A DNA stretch of 64,000 nucleotides from Pseudomonas sp. G.S.17 (GTDB lineage: Bacteria; Pseudomonadota; Gammaproteobacteria; Pseudomonadales; Pseudomonadaceae): NCBI RefSeq assembly GCF_038096165.1, contig NZ_CP151076.1, positions 5,701,501 to 5,765,500 of the forward strand, read 5' to 3'. Positions 1-8,782 of the stretch are shown piece after piece (positions within the stretch are counted from its first letter, which is position 1; every line of letters begins with the position of its first letter). The translations under genes were made by a program, and so were the position numbers. The notes beneath the pieces were generated by a model. It made no database searches and had not been told where the DNA came from. It saw only the letters and a program-made list of their open reading frames with translations.

Positions 1-625
1 TTTCGGTGAGGTCGTGTTCGCCGCCGGTAATAAAGATTTTGCTGCCGGTTACCTTGTAGGAACCATCGCCTTGCGGTTCGGCCTTGGTGCGGATAATCCC
101 CAGATCAGTGCCGGCGTGGGCCTCGGTCAGGCACATCGAACCACACCAGATGCCCGCGTACATGTTGGGCAGATACGTGGCTTTCAGCTCTTCAGTGGCG
201 TGGGCGTTGATCGACACGCAGGCACCGGAGGTCAGCATCGGATACAGGCCGAACGCCAGGGTCGCGGAGTTGAGCATTTCCTCGACCTGGGCCGAGACCG
301 CCTTGGGCATGCCCATGCCGCCGAATTCCGGGTTGCCGCCAACGCCGACCCAACCGCCTTCGGCATAGGTTTGATAGGCCTGCACGAACCCGGCTGGCGT
401 GGTCACGACGGTGTCCTTCCAGTGGCAGCCTTCTTCATCGCCATTGCGGCTCAACGGCGCAATGCTCTTGCTGATGACTTTGCCCGCTTCTTCGAGGATC
501 GCTTCGACGGTTTCGGCATCGACAGTTTCAGCCAACGCCGGGAGCTGCGCCCAGAGTCGGGAAACGTCGAAGACTTCGTTGAGGACGAAGCGCATATCGC
601 GCAGCGGAGCTTTGTAGTCAGCCAT
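1..625 (-). CDS. acyl-CoA dehydrogenase, FadE-like, N-terminal part (runs off window)
   Basis: Reverse-strand reading from the ATG at 625 gives about 208 residues beginning [18 protein letters not shown] and containing the flavin-binding signature region MCLTEAHAGTDLG; the C-terminal two thirds lie beyond position 1. It is a close paralogue of the complete gene at 2438-4243, which starts [18 protein letters not shown]. The family oxidises fatty acyl-CoA to enoyl-CoA with FAD and passes electrons to ETF, the first step of beta-oxidation. The long (about 600 residue) subfamily is typical of Pseudomonas FadE1/FadE2-type enzymes. Chain-length specificity cannot be read from this fragment. Confidence 0.9.
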   Translation of the reverse strand, partial: MADYKAPLRDMRFVLNEVFDVSRLWAQLPALAETVDAETVEAILEEAGKVISKSIAPLSRNGDEEGCHWKDTVVTTPAGFVQAYQTYAEGGWVGVGGNPEFGGMGMPKAVSAQVEEMLNSATLAFGLYPMLTSGACVSINAHATEELKATYLPNMYAGIWCGSMCLTEAHAGTDLGIIRTKAEPQGDGSYKVTGSKIFITGGEHDLTE

Positions 626-790
626 GGCAAACCTCGCAAGAACAGGAGCAGTACGCCTGAAAGAGTGATCCGCAGACGCTGTGCGGACCTCGGTATCGAT
701 TGGGCTGAAGTGTAACTGAACACCGGGAGCGACACATAGGGTCAACTCGTGACTATTATCAATACTTTAGTCACATGTTTCCTGTGGACG

Positions 791-812
791 AAAAAAACTC
801 GGCGCTCGCCAG
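791..812 (-). terminator. possible intrinsic terminator downstream of the GGDEF gene
   Basis: On the minus strand an imperfect short hairpin (CTGGC / GCCGAG arms) is followed directly by a run of seven T. It lies about 30 bases after the stop codon of the diguanylate cyclase gene. The stem is short and has a bulge, so this is only a plausible call. Confidence 0.4.
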
Positions 813-840
813 CCTCCGTACCTTGGGAACTCCAGTGTGA

Positions 841-2139
841 TCAGCCTGCCGCGCCGACCATGCGTACCGCGCCACGTTTGTTGACGTTACCGTTGGACAT
901 GACGCAGTTGCGACCGGCGCCTTTGGCGGCATACAGCGCCTGGTCGGCGGCCTTGAGCACTTCTTCCGGCGTGCGATGCTCCGGCTGACGTTCGGCGACG
1001 CCAATGCTGATGGTCACTGACACGCTGGAAGCCTGGGCGGCACCCCGGCGCTGACGACCTTGATGGTCGTCTTGAGGTCGGTTGTCATTGTTGCGCAACA
1101 GGATGTCGTAGTTGGCGATGGACTCGCGGATCACTTCCAGATGCGGCAGGCATTCTTCCAGTGTCTTGGCCGCGAACACGATGGCGAACTCTTCACCGCC
1201 ATAGCGATAAGCCTTGCCGCCGCCGCTGGTGATCTTCGACAGCTTGCTGGCCACCAGCCGCAGCACCTGATCGCCTACGTCGTGGCCGTGGGTGTCGTTG
1301 AATTTCTTGAAGTGATCGACGTCGCCCATCGCCAGCACATAGTTGCGACCCAGGCGTTGCATCCGCTCGTTGAGCGCGCGCCGCCCCGGCAGGCCGGTCA
1401 GTTCGTCGCGGAAGGCCATTTGATAGGCTTCGTGAGCCACCGCTGCGGCAATCATCAACATCACCTGACTGCACAGGATGTTCAGGGTAAACGGCAGAAT
1501 GAAGGTTTTTGGCAGCGCCCAGAACAGCCCGATCAAGCCGACCAGCTGCGCGGCGTGCAGCGGCCTCGGTTTGCGCACGTACTGCACGACCAACAGGCTG
1601 AAGGTGATCAGGAACATCAGGTAAGAAAGCTGGATCAGGCTCATCCACGCGCCATGCAGCGCGGGCCAACGGATCTCGGCGAGCGAGCGAAGAACGGTGT
1701 CCGGATAACTTTGCTCCAGCCCCAGCGCAACAGCACCCACCGCAACCAGCACCGCGAGCCGGGCAATCATGTCCTGGAAAAGATGCGTGCGTTCTTCCCA
1801 GGCGGCGTACACACCGAACATCAACGGCAGCAGCAGGCACACCAGATGAAAGACCACTGCGGCGTCTTCGCGCACCTTGCCGAAGTCGCGGAAGTAATCG
1901 GTCTGGGTGTCGAGCAGGAAGTAGGCAATGTACACGGTGATCATCAGAAACAGCTCACGCTGGCGCCGATAAACCCCGCAATACGCACCGCCGAGCAACA
2001 GCACCAGGGTCGGCAGGACGTTGAACAGGGAGGTAAAAAATACGTTCAAATCTTTCACGTACGCAGCCGCAAGCCCCGCAAGCAGCAATACCAGCGATGG
2101 CAGGAAATGGCTCAGACGTGCAGATGAAGGACGCAGCAA
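841..2139 (-). CDS. membrane-anchored diguanylate cyclase (GGDEF)
   Basis: 432 residues. The first half is strongly hydrophobic with about seven predicted membrane segments (residues ~8-235), and the second half is a GGDEF domain with the active motif YGGEEF, so it should make cyclic di-GMP at the inner membrane. No RxxD inhibitory site is visible five residues before the motif, so product inhibition may be absent. A polar insertion rich in Asn, Asp, Gln and Arg sits between the helix after GGEEF and the strand VSVTISIGVA. The start is TTG at 2139, chosen because AGGAG lies nine bases upstream and no ATG is available before the first membrane segment. It stands between two acyl-CoA dehydrogenase paralogues. 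The signal sensed is unknown. Confidence 0.9.
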   Translation of the reverse strand: MLRPSSARLSHFLPSLVLLLAGLAAAYVKDLNVFFTSLFNVLPTLVLLLGGAYCGVYRRQRELFLMITVYIAYFLLDTQTDYFRDFGKVREDAAVVFHLVCLLLPLMFGVYAAWEERTHLFQDMIARLAVLVAVGAVALGLEQSYPDTVLRSLAEIRWPALHGAWMSLIQLSYLMFLITFSLLVVQYVRKPRPLHAAQLVGLIGLFWALPKTFILPFTLNILCSQVMLMIAAAVAHEAYQMAFRDELTGLPGRRALNERMQRLGRNYVLAMGDVDHFKKFNDTHGHDVGDQVLRLVASKLSKITSGGGKAYRYGGEEFAIVFAAKTLEECLPHLEVIRESIANYDILLRNNDNRPQDDHQGRQRRGAAQASSVSVTISIGVAERQPEHRTPEEVLKAADQALYAAKGAGRNCVMSNGNVNKRGAVRMVGAAG

Positions 2140-2269
2140 GGTGATTGTCTCCTACCCGGCATTGGGCAAAGATCTCAGTTGATGGCATTGTGCCCTCATA
2201 ACCCGATAGCAGGCTACATTCTTTAACGGCAGGAGACGGGAAAGGTTTATTGGCGCGCCCCGGTTAAAC

Positions 2270-2372
2270 GGTAGGAGGGGACTCGTCCCCGATGCGGTGG
2301 CACAGGCAGCGTTAATGTTTCGGGTCGGTTGTCGTCTGCAAGATAGCCTCGGGGACAAGTCCACTCCTACCC
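2270..2372. repeat. REP pair, GGTAGGAGGGGACTTGTCCCCGA family
   Basis: Two inverted copies of a GTAGGAGGGGAC..GTCCCCGA palindromic element, separated by about 50 bases, fill the gap between the GGDEF gene promoter and the acyl-CoA dehydrogenase 3' end. The same family recurs at 12019-12123 and as a single copy at 31923-31947. Confidence 0.8.
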
Positions 2373-2382
2373 ACAGCGTGCA

Positions 2383-2419
2383 CAAAAAAGCCGCTTCCCC
2401 CAACGGAGGAAGCGGCTTT
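2383..2419 (-). terminator. intrinsic terminator of the acyl-CoA dehydrogenase gene
   Basis: Perfect 12-base inverted repeat AAAGCCGCTTCC / GGAAGCGGCTTT with a nine-base loop, continuing into a T-run on the minus strand. It starts about 18 bases after the stop codon at 2438. Confidence 0.9.
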
Positions 2420-2437
2420 GGATAAAGCCAGCGGTGC

Positions 2438-4243
2438 TTAGTAAGCCAGGCCGAAGTCTTCTTCTTTCATGTCCATCAGGTTGCTGGCGCCCGACAGCAT
2501 GGTCGCGACGTGGGTGCGGGTACGCGGCAGGATGCGCTGGAAGTAGAAACGCGCGGTCTGCAGCTTGGCGGTGTAGAAGGCTTCTTCGGTGGTGCCCGCA
2601 GCCAGTTTTTCGGCTGCAATGCGCGCCATGTCAGCCCAGAAGTAAGCCAGACAGGCGTAACCGGAATACATCAGGTAATCCACCGAAGCGGCACCGACTT
2701 CTTCGCGATCCTTCATGGCGGCCATGCCGACTTTCATGGTCAGCTCGCCCCACTCTTTGTTCAACGCAGCCAACGGGGTGACGAATTCCTGAACGGCTTC
2801 GACGCCTTCGTTGTTCTGGCAGAACTTGTGGACGATCCTGGTGAAGCCTTTAAGCGCCTCGCCTTGGGTCATCAACACTTTACGGCCCAGCAGGTCCAGC
2901 GCCTGAATGCCGGTGGTGCCTTCGTACAGCATGGAAATGCGGCTGTCGCGAACGTTCTGCTCCATGCCCCACTCGGCGATGAAGCCGTGGCCGCCGTAGA
3001 TTTGCACGCCATGGTTGGCGGACTCGAAGCCCACTTCAGTCATGAACGCCTTGGCAATCGGCGTCATGAACGCCAGCAGTGCGTCGGCTTGTTTCTTGGC
3101 TTCTTCGTCCTGGCCGTACTTGACGATGTCCACCAGCTTGGCGGTGAAGTAGACCATCGCGCGGTTGCCTTCGGCGAACGCTTTCATGGTCAACAGCATG
3201 CGGCGCACGTCAGGGTGAACGATGATCGGGTCAGCGGCTTTTTCAGGCGCTTTCGGGCCGGTCAACGAGCGCATTTGCAGGCGATCGCGAGCGTATTTCA
3301 GGCCGCCCTGGAAGCCGATCTCGGCGTGGGCCAGACCTTGCAATGCAGTGCCCAGACGCGCGGTGTTCATGAAGGTGAACATGCAGTTCAGGCCTTTGTT
3401 CGCCGGGCCGATCAGGAAACCGGTGGCCGCGTCGAAGTTCATCACGCAGGTCGCGTTGCCGTGGATACCCATCTTGTGTTCCAGGGAACCGCAGGTCACC
3501 GCGTTGCGCTCGCCAACGCTGCCGTCAGCGTTGGGCATGAACTTGGGCACGATGAATAGCGAAATGCCTTTGGTGCCAGCCGGTGCGTCCGGCAGGCGGG
3601 CCAGCACGATGTGGACGATGTTATCGGCCATGTCGTGTTCGCCGGCCGAGATAAAGATCTTGGTGCCGCTGACACGGTAAGAACCATCAGCCTGAGGCTC
3701 GGCCTTGGTGCGCAGCATGCCCAGGTCGGTGCCGCAATGCGGTTCGGTCAGGCACATGGTGCCGGTCCATTCGCCGGACACCAGCTTGGTCAGATAGGCA
3801 TGACGCTGCTCTTCGGTGCCGTGCTCGGAAATGGTGTTCATCGCGCCATGGGACAAGCCTGGGTACATGCCCCACGACCAGTTGGCTTCGCCGACCATTT
3901 CGCTGACCGCAAGACCAAGAGACTCAGGCAAACCCTGGCCGCCATGCTCGATGTCATGGGCCAGGCTTGGCCAGCCGCCTTCGACGAATTGCTTGTAGGC
4001 TTCCTTGAAACCGGTTGGCGTCTTCACGCCCGATTCGCTCCAGGTACAGCCTTCGATATCACCGACACGATTCAGCGGCGCCAGAACCTGCTCACAAAAC
4101 TTGGCGCCTTCTTCAAGAATGGCGTCAACCATGTCGGGAGTAGCGTCCTGGCAAGCCGGCAGACTTTGATAGTGCGCTTCGTAGCCGAGCAGTTCGTCAC
4201 GAACGAAGCGAATATCACGCAAGGGGGCCTTGTAGTCAGGCAT
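2438..4243 (-). CDS. acyl-CoA dehydrogenase, long FadE-like
   Basis: 601 residues from the ATG at 4243 ([17 protein letters not shown]); a longer reading to 4315 would add 24 residues without family support. It shows the flavin/substrate motif [13 protein letters not shown], the C-terminal motif [20 protein letters not shown] that carries the catalytic glutamate in this subfamily, and an extended C-terminal domain. It should catalyse FAD-dependent alpha,beta-dehydrogenation of acyl-CoA in beta-oxidation. A terminator follows it and two dyads precede it, one resembling a PsrA site, consistent with control by fatty acids. It is a paralogue of the gene at 1-625. Confidence 0.93.
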   Translation of the reverse strand: MPDYKAPLRDIRFVRDELLGYEAHYQSLPACQDATPDMVDAILEEGAKFCEQVLAPLNRVGDIEGCTWSESGVKTPTGFKEAYKQFVEGGWPSLAHDIEHGGQGLPESLGLAVSEMVGEANWSWGMYPGLSHGAMNTISEHGTEEQRHAYLTKLVSGEWTGTMCLTEPHCGTDLGMLRTKAEPQADGSYRVSGTKIFISAGEHDMADNIVHIVLARLPDAPAGTKGISLFIVPKFMPNADGSVGERNAVTCGSLEHKMGIHGNATCVMNFDAATGFLIGPANKGLNCMFTFMNTARLGTALQGLAHAEIGFQGGLKYARDRLQMRSLTGPKAPEKAADPIIVHPDVRRMLLTMKAFAEGNRAMVYFTAKLVDIVKYGQDEEAKKQADALLAFMTPIAKAFMTEVGFESANHGVQIYGGHGFIAEWGMEQNVRDSRISMLYEGTTGIQALDLLGRKVLMTQGEALKGFTRIVHKFCQNNEGVEAVQEFVTPLAALNKEWGELTMKVGMAAMKDREEVGAASVDYLMYSGYACLAYFWADMARIAAEKLAAGTTEEAFYTAKLQTARFYFQRILPRTRTHVATMLSGASNLMDMKEEDFGLAY

Positions 4244-4279
4244 AGCGATAAACCTCTGCTGTTGAATCCTGGAATGTAT

Positions 4280-4291
4280 GACCGATCGGTC
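4280..4291. promoter_or_regulatory. perfect 12-bp palindrome upstream of acyl-CoA dehydrogenase
   Basis: GACCGATCGGTC is a perfect palindrome 37 bases before the ATG at 4243, of the size bound by TetR-family repressors. No regulator is encoded nearby, so the partner is unknown. Confidence 0.4.
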
Positions 4292-4344
4292 GCTGCGGGA
4301 AGGTTCCCCAACCACCGGACAAACTCGGATGCCTAGCGGTCAAA

Positions 4345-4373
4345 CAGGTGTTTGAAACATACGTTTACGCCTG
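4345..4373. promoter_or_regulatory. candidate PsrA operator
   Basis: GAAAC-ATAC-GTTTA at 4354-4367 lies inside a wider dyad with CAGG/CCTG ends (4345-4348 and 4370-4373). The published PsrA consensus is roughly G/CAAAC-N2-4-GTTTG/C, and PsrA controls fatty-acid oxidation genes in Pseudomonas. It lies about 100 bases before the acyl-CoA dehydrogenase start. The rest of the gap 4244-4555 shows nothing else recognisable. Confidence 0.5.
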
Positions 4374-4555
4374 GGCCTTGTCAAGCGTGCCTAACGCGCC
4401 GTTCATCGTCGACTTCGCTACAAACCTTGCAGGCAAAGGGATGCAGCGCAGGATGAAGAATCCGTCGATGGCGTGAGTCTAGTTCAGCGAGTGGACGCAG
4501 CGGATTGGGCAGCAGATGGATAGAAGCGCGTGATGACAGGGGATTCAGCACGCAA

Positions 4556-4577
4556 CGCCGTGCACGATTGCACGGCG
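4556..4577 (-). terminator. perfect hairpin after the small rod/hook-like gene
   Basis: CGCCGTGCA-CGAT-TGCACGGCG is a perfect nine-base stem with a four-base loop, starting 11 bases after the stop codon at 4589. The downstream T-tract is weak, so it may terminate only partly or act as an mRNA 3' stabiliser. Confidence 0.5.
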
Positions 4578-4588
4578 AGAAGGGTCGA

Positions 4589-4885
4589 TCAGGCGTAAGT
4601 GTCGATCAAGGTACCGAGCGCTTCGTCGCTGGCTTTTTGCACGGCTGCGCCAGCTTGGAACTGGGACTTGGCCGATTCCAGCTCAACGATGTTGGCCGAG
4701 AGATCACTGCGCTGGGAACGGTCGACGGAACGCAGATTTTCCAGCTGGAAATCCGAAGACTGGCTTCTGCCGGAAACTTCGATATTGCTGCTGGCGATCT
4801 GAGTGGCCGCTTGATCGACACGAGATTGCCCAACCTCCATCGCGCTAAGGCCTGGATACAACGTGTTGTTCATACTGATTTGCAT
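4589..4885 (-). CDS. small protein with flagellar rod/hook-like ends, unknown function
   Basis: 98 residues, starting at the ATG at 4885, which has an excellent AGGAGG eight bases upstream. No signal peptide or membrane segment is visible. The N-terminal part (GLSAMEVGQSRVDQAATQIA, residues 12-31) resembles the amphipathic helix of flagellar basal-body rod and hook proteins. The C-terminal part (NIVELESAKSQFQAGAAVQK, then DEALGTLID) resembles their C-terminal helix. The middle domain normally found between these is reduced to about 30 residues. It is monocistronic, with a perfect hairpin downstream, and not near flagellar genes. Family membership is my inference from pattern; function is unknown. 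Confidence 0.75.
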   Translation of the reverse strand: MQISMNNTLYPGLSAMEVGQSRVDQAATQIASSNIEVSGRSQSSDFQLENLRSVDRSQRSDLSANIVELESAKSQFQAGAAVQKASDEALGTLIDTYA

Positions 4886-5219
4886 GTGTCGATCCTCCTG
4901 TTCTGATAACGAACACCTGCTATTGAAGCAGTAAAACTGGTAAATAGCCTGACAATTAGACTAATGGCACTTCGCCGCCTCATAGACTGAGTCTTGGCAC
5001 CCCCTGACTCAAGCACGCAAATGTTACCAAGCGTGGCAGAGAGTGACAGCTCAGTGCTCATTCGCCTGAAAACGGTGCACGACCCAGCGCGCTCGAATCA
5101 GGCTATACCTAGTCTACGCAGGCGCTCGTGGTGGTGATGGTCAAAATTTGTGCAGTGGCGCACATCCTGCATCTTTTCCTCAACCTCCTTCAGTGGATTC
5201 AGCCGACCCAAGCCCTCCC

Positions 5220-6029
5220 ATGCGCCCAAAGGAACTCAAACACTGGACCACCGGCATCGCCCACCTCCTCGATCTGCCGATGGGCGCCGCGCGGCTGAGC
5301 GGATTGAGCCAGTGGCTGAAGCAGATATGCCCGGTCGATCATTTCGTGCTGTTCGTTTATCAGGGCAATCACCGGCCGCTGGCCTTGTTCGATACCTTCA
5401 CGCCGGACAAGCGCAAGGTCTACGTCGATGATTATCAGTGCGGACCGTACCTGCTCGACCCGTTCTATCTGGCCTGCACCCGCCGCCAACCGCCCGGTCT
5501 GTGGCGCTTGCGGCAGTTTGCGCCTGATCACTTCTACCTGAGCGAGTATTACCTGGCGTATTACCAGCAGACCGGTCTGGCCGAAGAAGTGGCGTTTTTT
5601 GTCGATCTGGGCGACGACACCACGGCGGTTTTGTCGTTGATGCGCGCCACGTCCAGCTGCGCCTTCAGTCGGGACGAATTGCAGTTGATGGACTGCACGC
5701 AACCCATCGTCGAGCAGATCATCGGCGAGGCGTGGAGCCAGTTCCACGCCGACAAACCGCGTCCGGCGCAGGATCTGGACTTCAAGATCCACGCCGCATT
5801 CGATCATTTCGGCGCGCATATCCTGACCGGTCGCGAGCAGGAAATCGTCCGCCTGCTGCTGCGCGGCCACTCCAGCGCCTCGGTGGCTGAGCAACTGTCG
5901 ATCAGCCCCGGCACGGTGAAAATCCACCGCAAGAATATCTACGCCAAGCTGGGTATCTGCAGCCAGTCGGAGCTGCTCGGGTTGTTCATTCGCGAACTGG
6001 CCGGGCCGGAGATGGCGGCGACGGGGTGA
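5220..6029 (+). CDS. LuxR-family transcriptional regulator
   Basis: 269 residues from the ATG at 5220 (MRPKELKHWTTGIAHLL). An in-frame TTG at 5148 would add 24 residues, and neither start has a strong ribosome site. The C-terminal 65 residues form a GerE/LuxR helix-turn-helix (LTGREQEIVRLLLRGHSSASVAEQLSISPGTVKIHRKNIYAKLGI). The N-terminal 190 residues show no receiver aspartate and no clear acyl-homoserine-lactone motif, so the ligand is unknown. It lies just before and in the same direction as the ABC importer/aldehyde dehydrogenase genes, which makes it a likely regulator of that cluster. Confidence 0.85.
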   Translation: MRPKELKHWTTGIAHLLDLPMGAARLSGLSQWLKQICPVDHFVLFVYQGNHRPLALFDTFTPDKRKVYVDDYQCGPYLLDPFYLACTRRQPPGLWRLRQFAPDHFYLSEYYLAYYQQTGLAEEVAFFVDLGDDTTAVLSLMRATSSCAFSRDELQLMDCTQPIVEQIIGEAWSQFHADKPRPAQDLDFKIHAAFDHFGAHILTGREQEIVRLLLRGHSSASVAEQLSISPGTVKIHRKNIYAKLGICSQSELLGLFIRELAGPEMAATG

Positions 6030-6092
6030 ATACATCTAAGATCGCACGGCTGTAGATACGCTTTTGATGCTGGTTAGAACTTGCACACTTCC

Positions 6093-6185
6093 CGTAGGAC
6101 TGGCTTCAGCCGAGAGGAGTCCGGTACATCCGCAGCAGATCCTTCGTCAGCCTTTTCGCCCTCCCGGCTAAAGCCGGTCCTACGA
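6093..6185. repeat. REP pair, GTAGGACCGGCTTCAGCCGGGAG family
   Basis: Inverted copies of the GTAGGAC-GGCTT-AGCC element at 6093-6115 and 6161-6185. The left copy has drifted (GACTGG, CCGAGAGG). With the next pair it fills most of the gap between the LuxR gene and the ABC ATPase; nothing else is evident in 6030-6402 apart from the short promoter region before 6403. Confidence 0.8.
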
Positions 6186-6202
6186 GATGACCGCATTTCA
6201 AT

Positions 6203-6294
6203 TGTGGGAGCGAGCTTGCTCGCGAAAAGGCAGATACATCCGGCACATTTATCGATATGAAATACCGCCTTCGCAAGCAAGCTTGCTCCCACAA
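6203..6294. repeat. REP pair, TGTGGGAGCGAGCTTGCTCGCGAA family
   Basis: Inverted copies at 6203-6227 and 6268-6294, the right copy with CAAGCAAGCTTGC changes. This is the second REP family of the window, present at seven other places. Confidence 0.85.
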
Positions 6295-6402
6295 ATCCGT
6301 CCTTCTCTATCCCCCAAGGGATATATACAGCGCAAAACCCCGGTTGCTAGTTTGATCGCCATTGCAGAGACCGATGCACTGGAAATCACGCGAGCGCCGA
6401 CG

Positions 6403-7536
6403 ATGAGTGACAACAGCCACGCCAACGATATCGAGTTCCGTCACGTAGAGAAGCTCTACGGCAATCTGAAAGCCGTCAACGACCTGAGTTTTCAGGTGCG
6501 GCGCGGCACGTTCCATTCGTTTCTCGGCGGCTCCGGCTGCGGCAAGACCACCACGTTGCGGATGATTGCCGGCTTCGATCAGCCCAGCTCCGGGGAAGTG
6601 TTGCTGGCGGGCAAGAACGTCGCGGGTGTGCCGGCGTTTCAGCGGCAGGTGAACATGGTGTTCCAGCATTACGCACTGTTCCCGCACATGACCGTCGCCG
6701 AGAACATTGCCTACGGCCTGCGCTACAGAACCCCACGCCCGGACAAGAAAGAACAACGTCGCCTGGCGGATGAAGCGCTGGAGATGGTGCGTCTCAACGG
6801 CCTCGGGCATCGCAAGCCCAGCGAATTGTCCGGCGGCCAGCAACAGCGGGTGGCGCTGGCCCGCGCGCTGGTCAACAAGCCAACGGTGTTGCTGCTGGAC
6901 GAACCGCTGGCCGCGCTGGATCGCAAGTTGCGCAAGGAAATGCAGTCCGAACTGCTGCGCTTGCAGCGCGAAGTGGGGATCACTTTTGTGCTGGTGACTC
7001 ACGATCAGGAAGAAGCGCTGTCCATGAGCGACAGCATCAGCGTGATGCACAGCGGCTCGATCATTCAGACCGCCACCCCTGAACAACTCTACGAAGCGCC
7101 GGCCAATCGTTACGTGGCGGACTTCATCGGCGAATCCAATCTGTTCAACGGCACAGTCCGGCATTTGACTGGCAACTCGGTGGTATTGCGCACCGATCAC
7201 GGCCTTGAACTGACCAGCCCGCAAACCCCGACCGGCATGGCGCTGAGCGCCAACACACCGGGCTGCATCGCGGTGCGTCCGGAACTGATCAGCATTGCCG
7301 CGCCCAACGGTCTGCTGGCCCGCGATGTGACCCTGAACGGCTGCGTCGAGGACCGGATTTATCTGGGCAACCTCACTGAATACCGCGTACGCACCGAACC
7401 GTTCGGCATCGTCTGCGTCCGGGTGCCGCGCCATCTGGGCCAAGCCGGACCAGGCACTGATTTCGGCGGTTTTGAACACGGCGCCGCAGTGCGCGTTGGC
7501 TGGGATAACGCCAGTGGCCTGGCCATGGCTTTGTAA
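6403..7536 (+). CDS. ABC importer ATP-binding protein, PotA-like
   Basis: 377 residues. The ATG at 6403 is preferred because the longer reading upstream translates a REP element. Walker A is GGSGCGKT (residues ~42-49), the signature LSGGQQQRVALARAL begins near residue 142, Walker B is VLLLDEPLAALD, and the switch histidine lies in VTHDQEEALS. A C-terminal TOBE-type beta domain follows residue ~250. It energises uptake through the two permeases encoded downstream. The family points to polyamines or related amines, but the true substrate cannot be read from the ATPase. First gene of a five-gene cluster, 64 bases before the binding protein. Confidence 0.92.
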   Translation: MSDNSHANDIEFRHVEKLYGNLKAVNDLSFQVRRGTFHSFLGGSGCGKTTTLRMIAGFDQPSSGEVLLAGKNVAGVPAFQRQVNMVFQHYALFPHMTVAENIAYGLRYRTPRPDKKEQRRLADEALEMVRLNGLGHRKPSELSGGQQQRVALARALVNKPTVLLLDEPLAALDRKLRKEMQSELLRLQREVGITFVLVTHDQEEALSMSDSISVMHSGSIIQTATPEQLYEAPANRYVADFIGESNLFNGTVRHLTGNSVVLRTDHGLELTSPQTPTGMALSANTPGCIAVRPELISIAAPNGLLARDVTLNGCVEDRIYLGNLTEYRVRTEPFGIVCVRVPRHLGQAGPGTDFGGFEHGAAVRVGWDNASGLAMAL

Positions 7537-7600
7537 AAACTCACTTCACGCTGCTTCGAACACCGCTCACTTCGAACACACATCAGACCGGGAGATTGCC

Positions 7601-8752
7601 ATGGACCAGAAGACTTTTATCAAGACGATGCGCAGCTGGCAGAACGGCTCGATCAGCCGTCGCGAATTTCTCGGCCGCACCGGTCTGGGCGTTGCCGCCG
7701 CCGTGGTTGCGACCAACATGCCCGGCCTGTTGATGGGCACCAAGGATTCGAGCGCGGGTGCCGCAGAAAAGAATATTGGTGATCGTCTCGGCCTGGCGAC
7801 CTGGCCGAACTATCACAGCCAGGACAACCTCGATGCCTTCGCCAAAACCACCGGCGCTCGGGTGGCCATGAGCGTGTTCGGCTCCAACGAAGAAATGCTC
7901 GCCAAGCTGCAAGCCGGCGGCAGCGGTTGGGACGTAATGGTGCCGACCAATTACACCATCAGCACCTACGTGAAACTCGGTTTGATCGAGCCGCTGGACC
8001 TGTCGCGCATCCCCAATTTCGACCCGGCCGCTTTCCAGGAAAAATTCATGGCTCAGGGCACCGTCGATGGCAAGGTCTACGCCGTGCCGAAAAACTGGGG
8101 CACCACCGGCATGGCCTACGACAGCGCCAAGCTCAAGGCCAAACCGACGTCATGGAAAGAATTCTGGGCCCTGGCGCAAGGTGAAGGCAGCGGCCGCACC
8201 ATGATTCACGACTACCAACTGACCGCCATCGGCAACGCGCTGAAATCATTCGGCTACAGCTTCAATTCCCTTGACCCGAAGGAGCTGGCCGACGCGGAAA
8301 AACTGCTCATCGAGGTCAAGCCGCATCTGTTTGCGATCAACTCCGACATTCAGCCCTCGATGCGTAGCGGCGACGCGGTTCTGGCCATGTCGTGGACCGG
8401 CGATGCCTCGCAGCTGCATCGCGACATCCCGACCATGCAATACGCGCTGGGCAAGGAAGGCGGCGAGTTGTGGAGCGACTTCTTCGCCATTCCCAAAGGC
8501 GCCGAGCATCGCGATGCGGCCTACGCCTTCATCAATTACCTGCTCGATCCGCAGCACAACAAGCTTGAAGTGTTGAGCCACGGTTATCCGAGCGGCGACA
8601 AGCGCGTTGATGCGCTGCTGCCCACGGCGATGCTCAGCGACCCGATCATGTACCCGGCCGCCGAGCAGTTGAGCCCGCTGGAGTTCGGTGCAGCCGCAAC
8701 GCTGACCAGCCCGTTGCGTGCCGAACTGATGGCCCGTTTCAAATCCGCCTGA
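7601..8752 (+). CDS. ABC importer periplasmic binding protein, PotD-like, Tat-exported
   Basis: 383 residues from the ATG at 7601, preceded by GGGAGA. The N-terminus has a twin-arginine signal (SISRREFLGRTG, residues 17-28, then an alanine/valine-rich core), so it should be exported folded by Tat, which is less usual for this family than Sec export. The mature part is a spermidine/putrescine-type binding protein (LGLATWPNYHSQDNLDAFAK; DVMVPTNYTISTYVKLGLIE; AVPKNWGTTGMAYD). It would capture the substrate for the permeases encoded next. Substrate is not determined; the aldehyde dehydrogenase in the cluster suggests an amine whose deamination yields an aldehyde. Confidence 0.92.
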   Translation: MDQKTFIKTMRSWQNGSISRREFLGRTGLGVAAAVVATNMPGLLMGTKDSSAGAAEKNIGDRLGLATWPNYHSQDNLDAFAKTTGARVAMSVFGSNEEMLAKLQAGGSGWDVMVPTNYTISTYVKLGLIEPLDLSRIPNFDPAAFQEKFMAQGTVDGKVYAVPKNWGTTGMAYDSAKLKAKPTSWKEFWALAQGEGSGRTMIHDYQLTAIGNALKSFGYSFNSLDPKELADAEKLLIEVKPHLFAINSDIQPSMRSGDAVLAMSWTGDASQLHRDIPTMQYALGKEGGELWSDFFAIPKGAEHRDAAYAFINYLLDPQHNKLEVLSHGYPSGDKRVDALLPTAMLSDPIMYPAAEQLSPLEFGAAATLTSPLRAELMARFKSA

Positions 8753-8782
8753 CCCATCGCCATGCGTAGCAAGGACCCGTCC

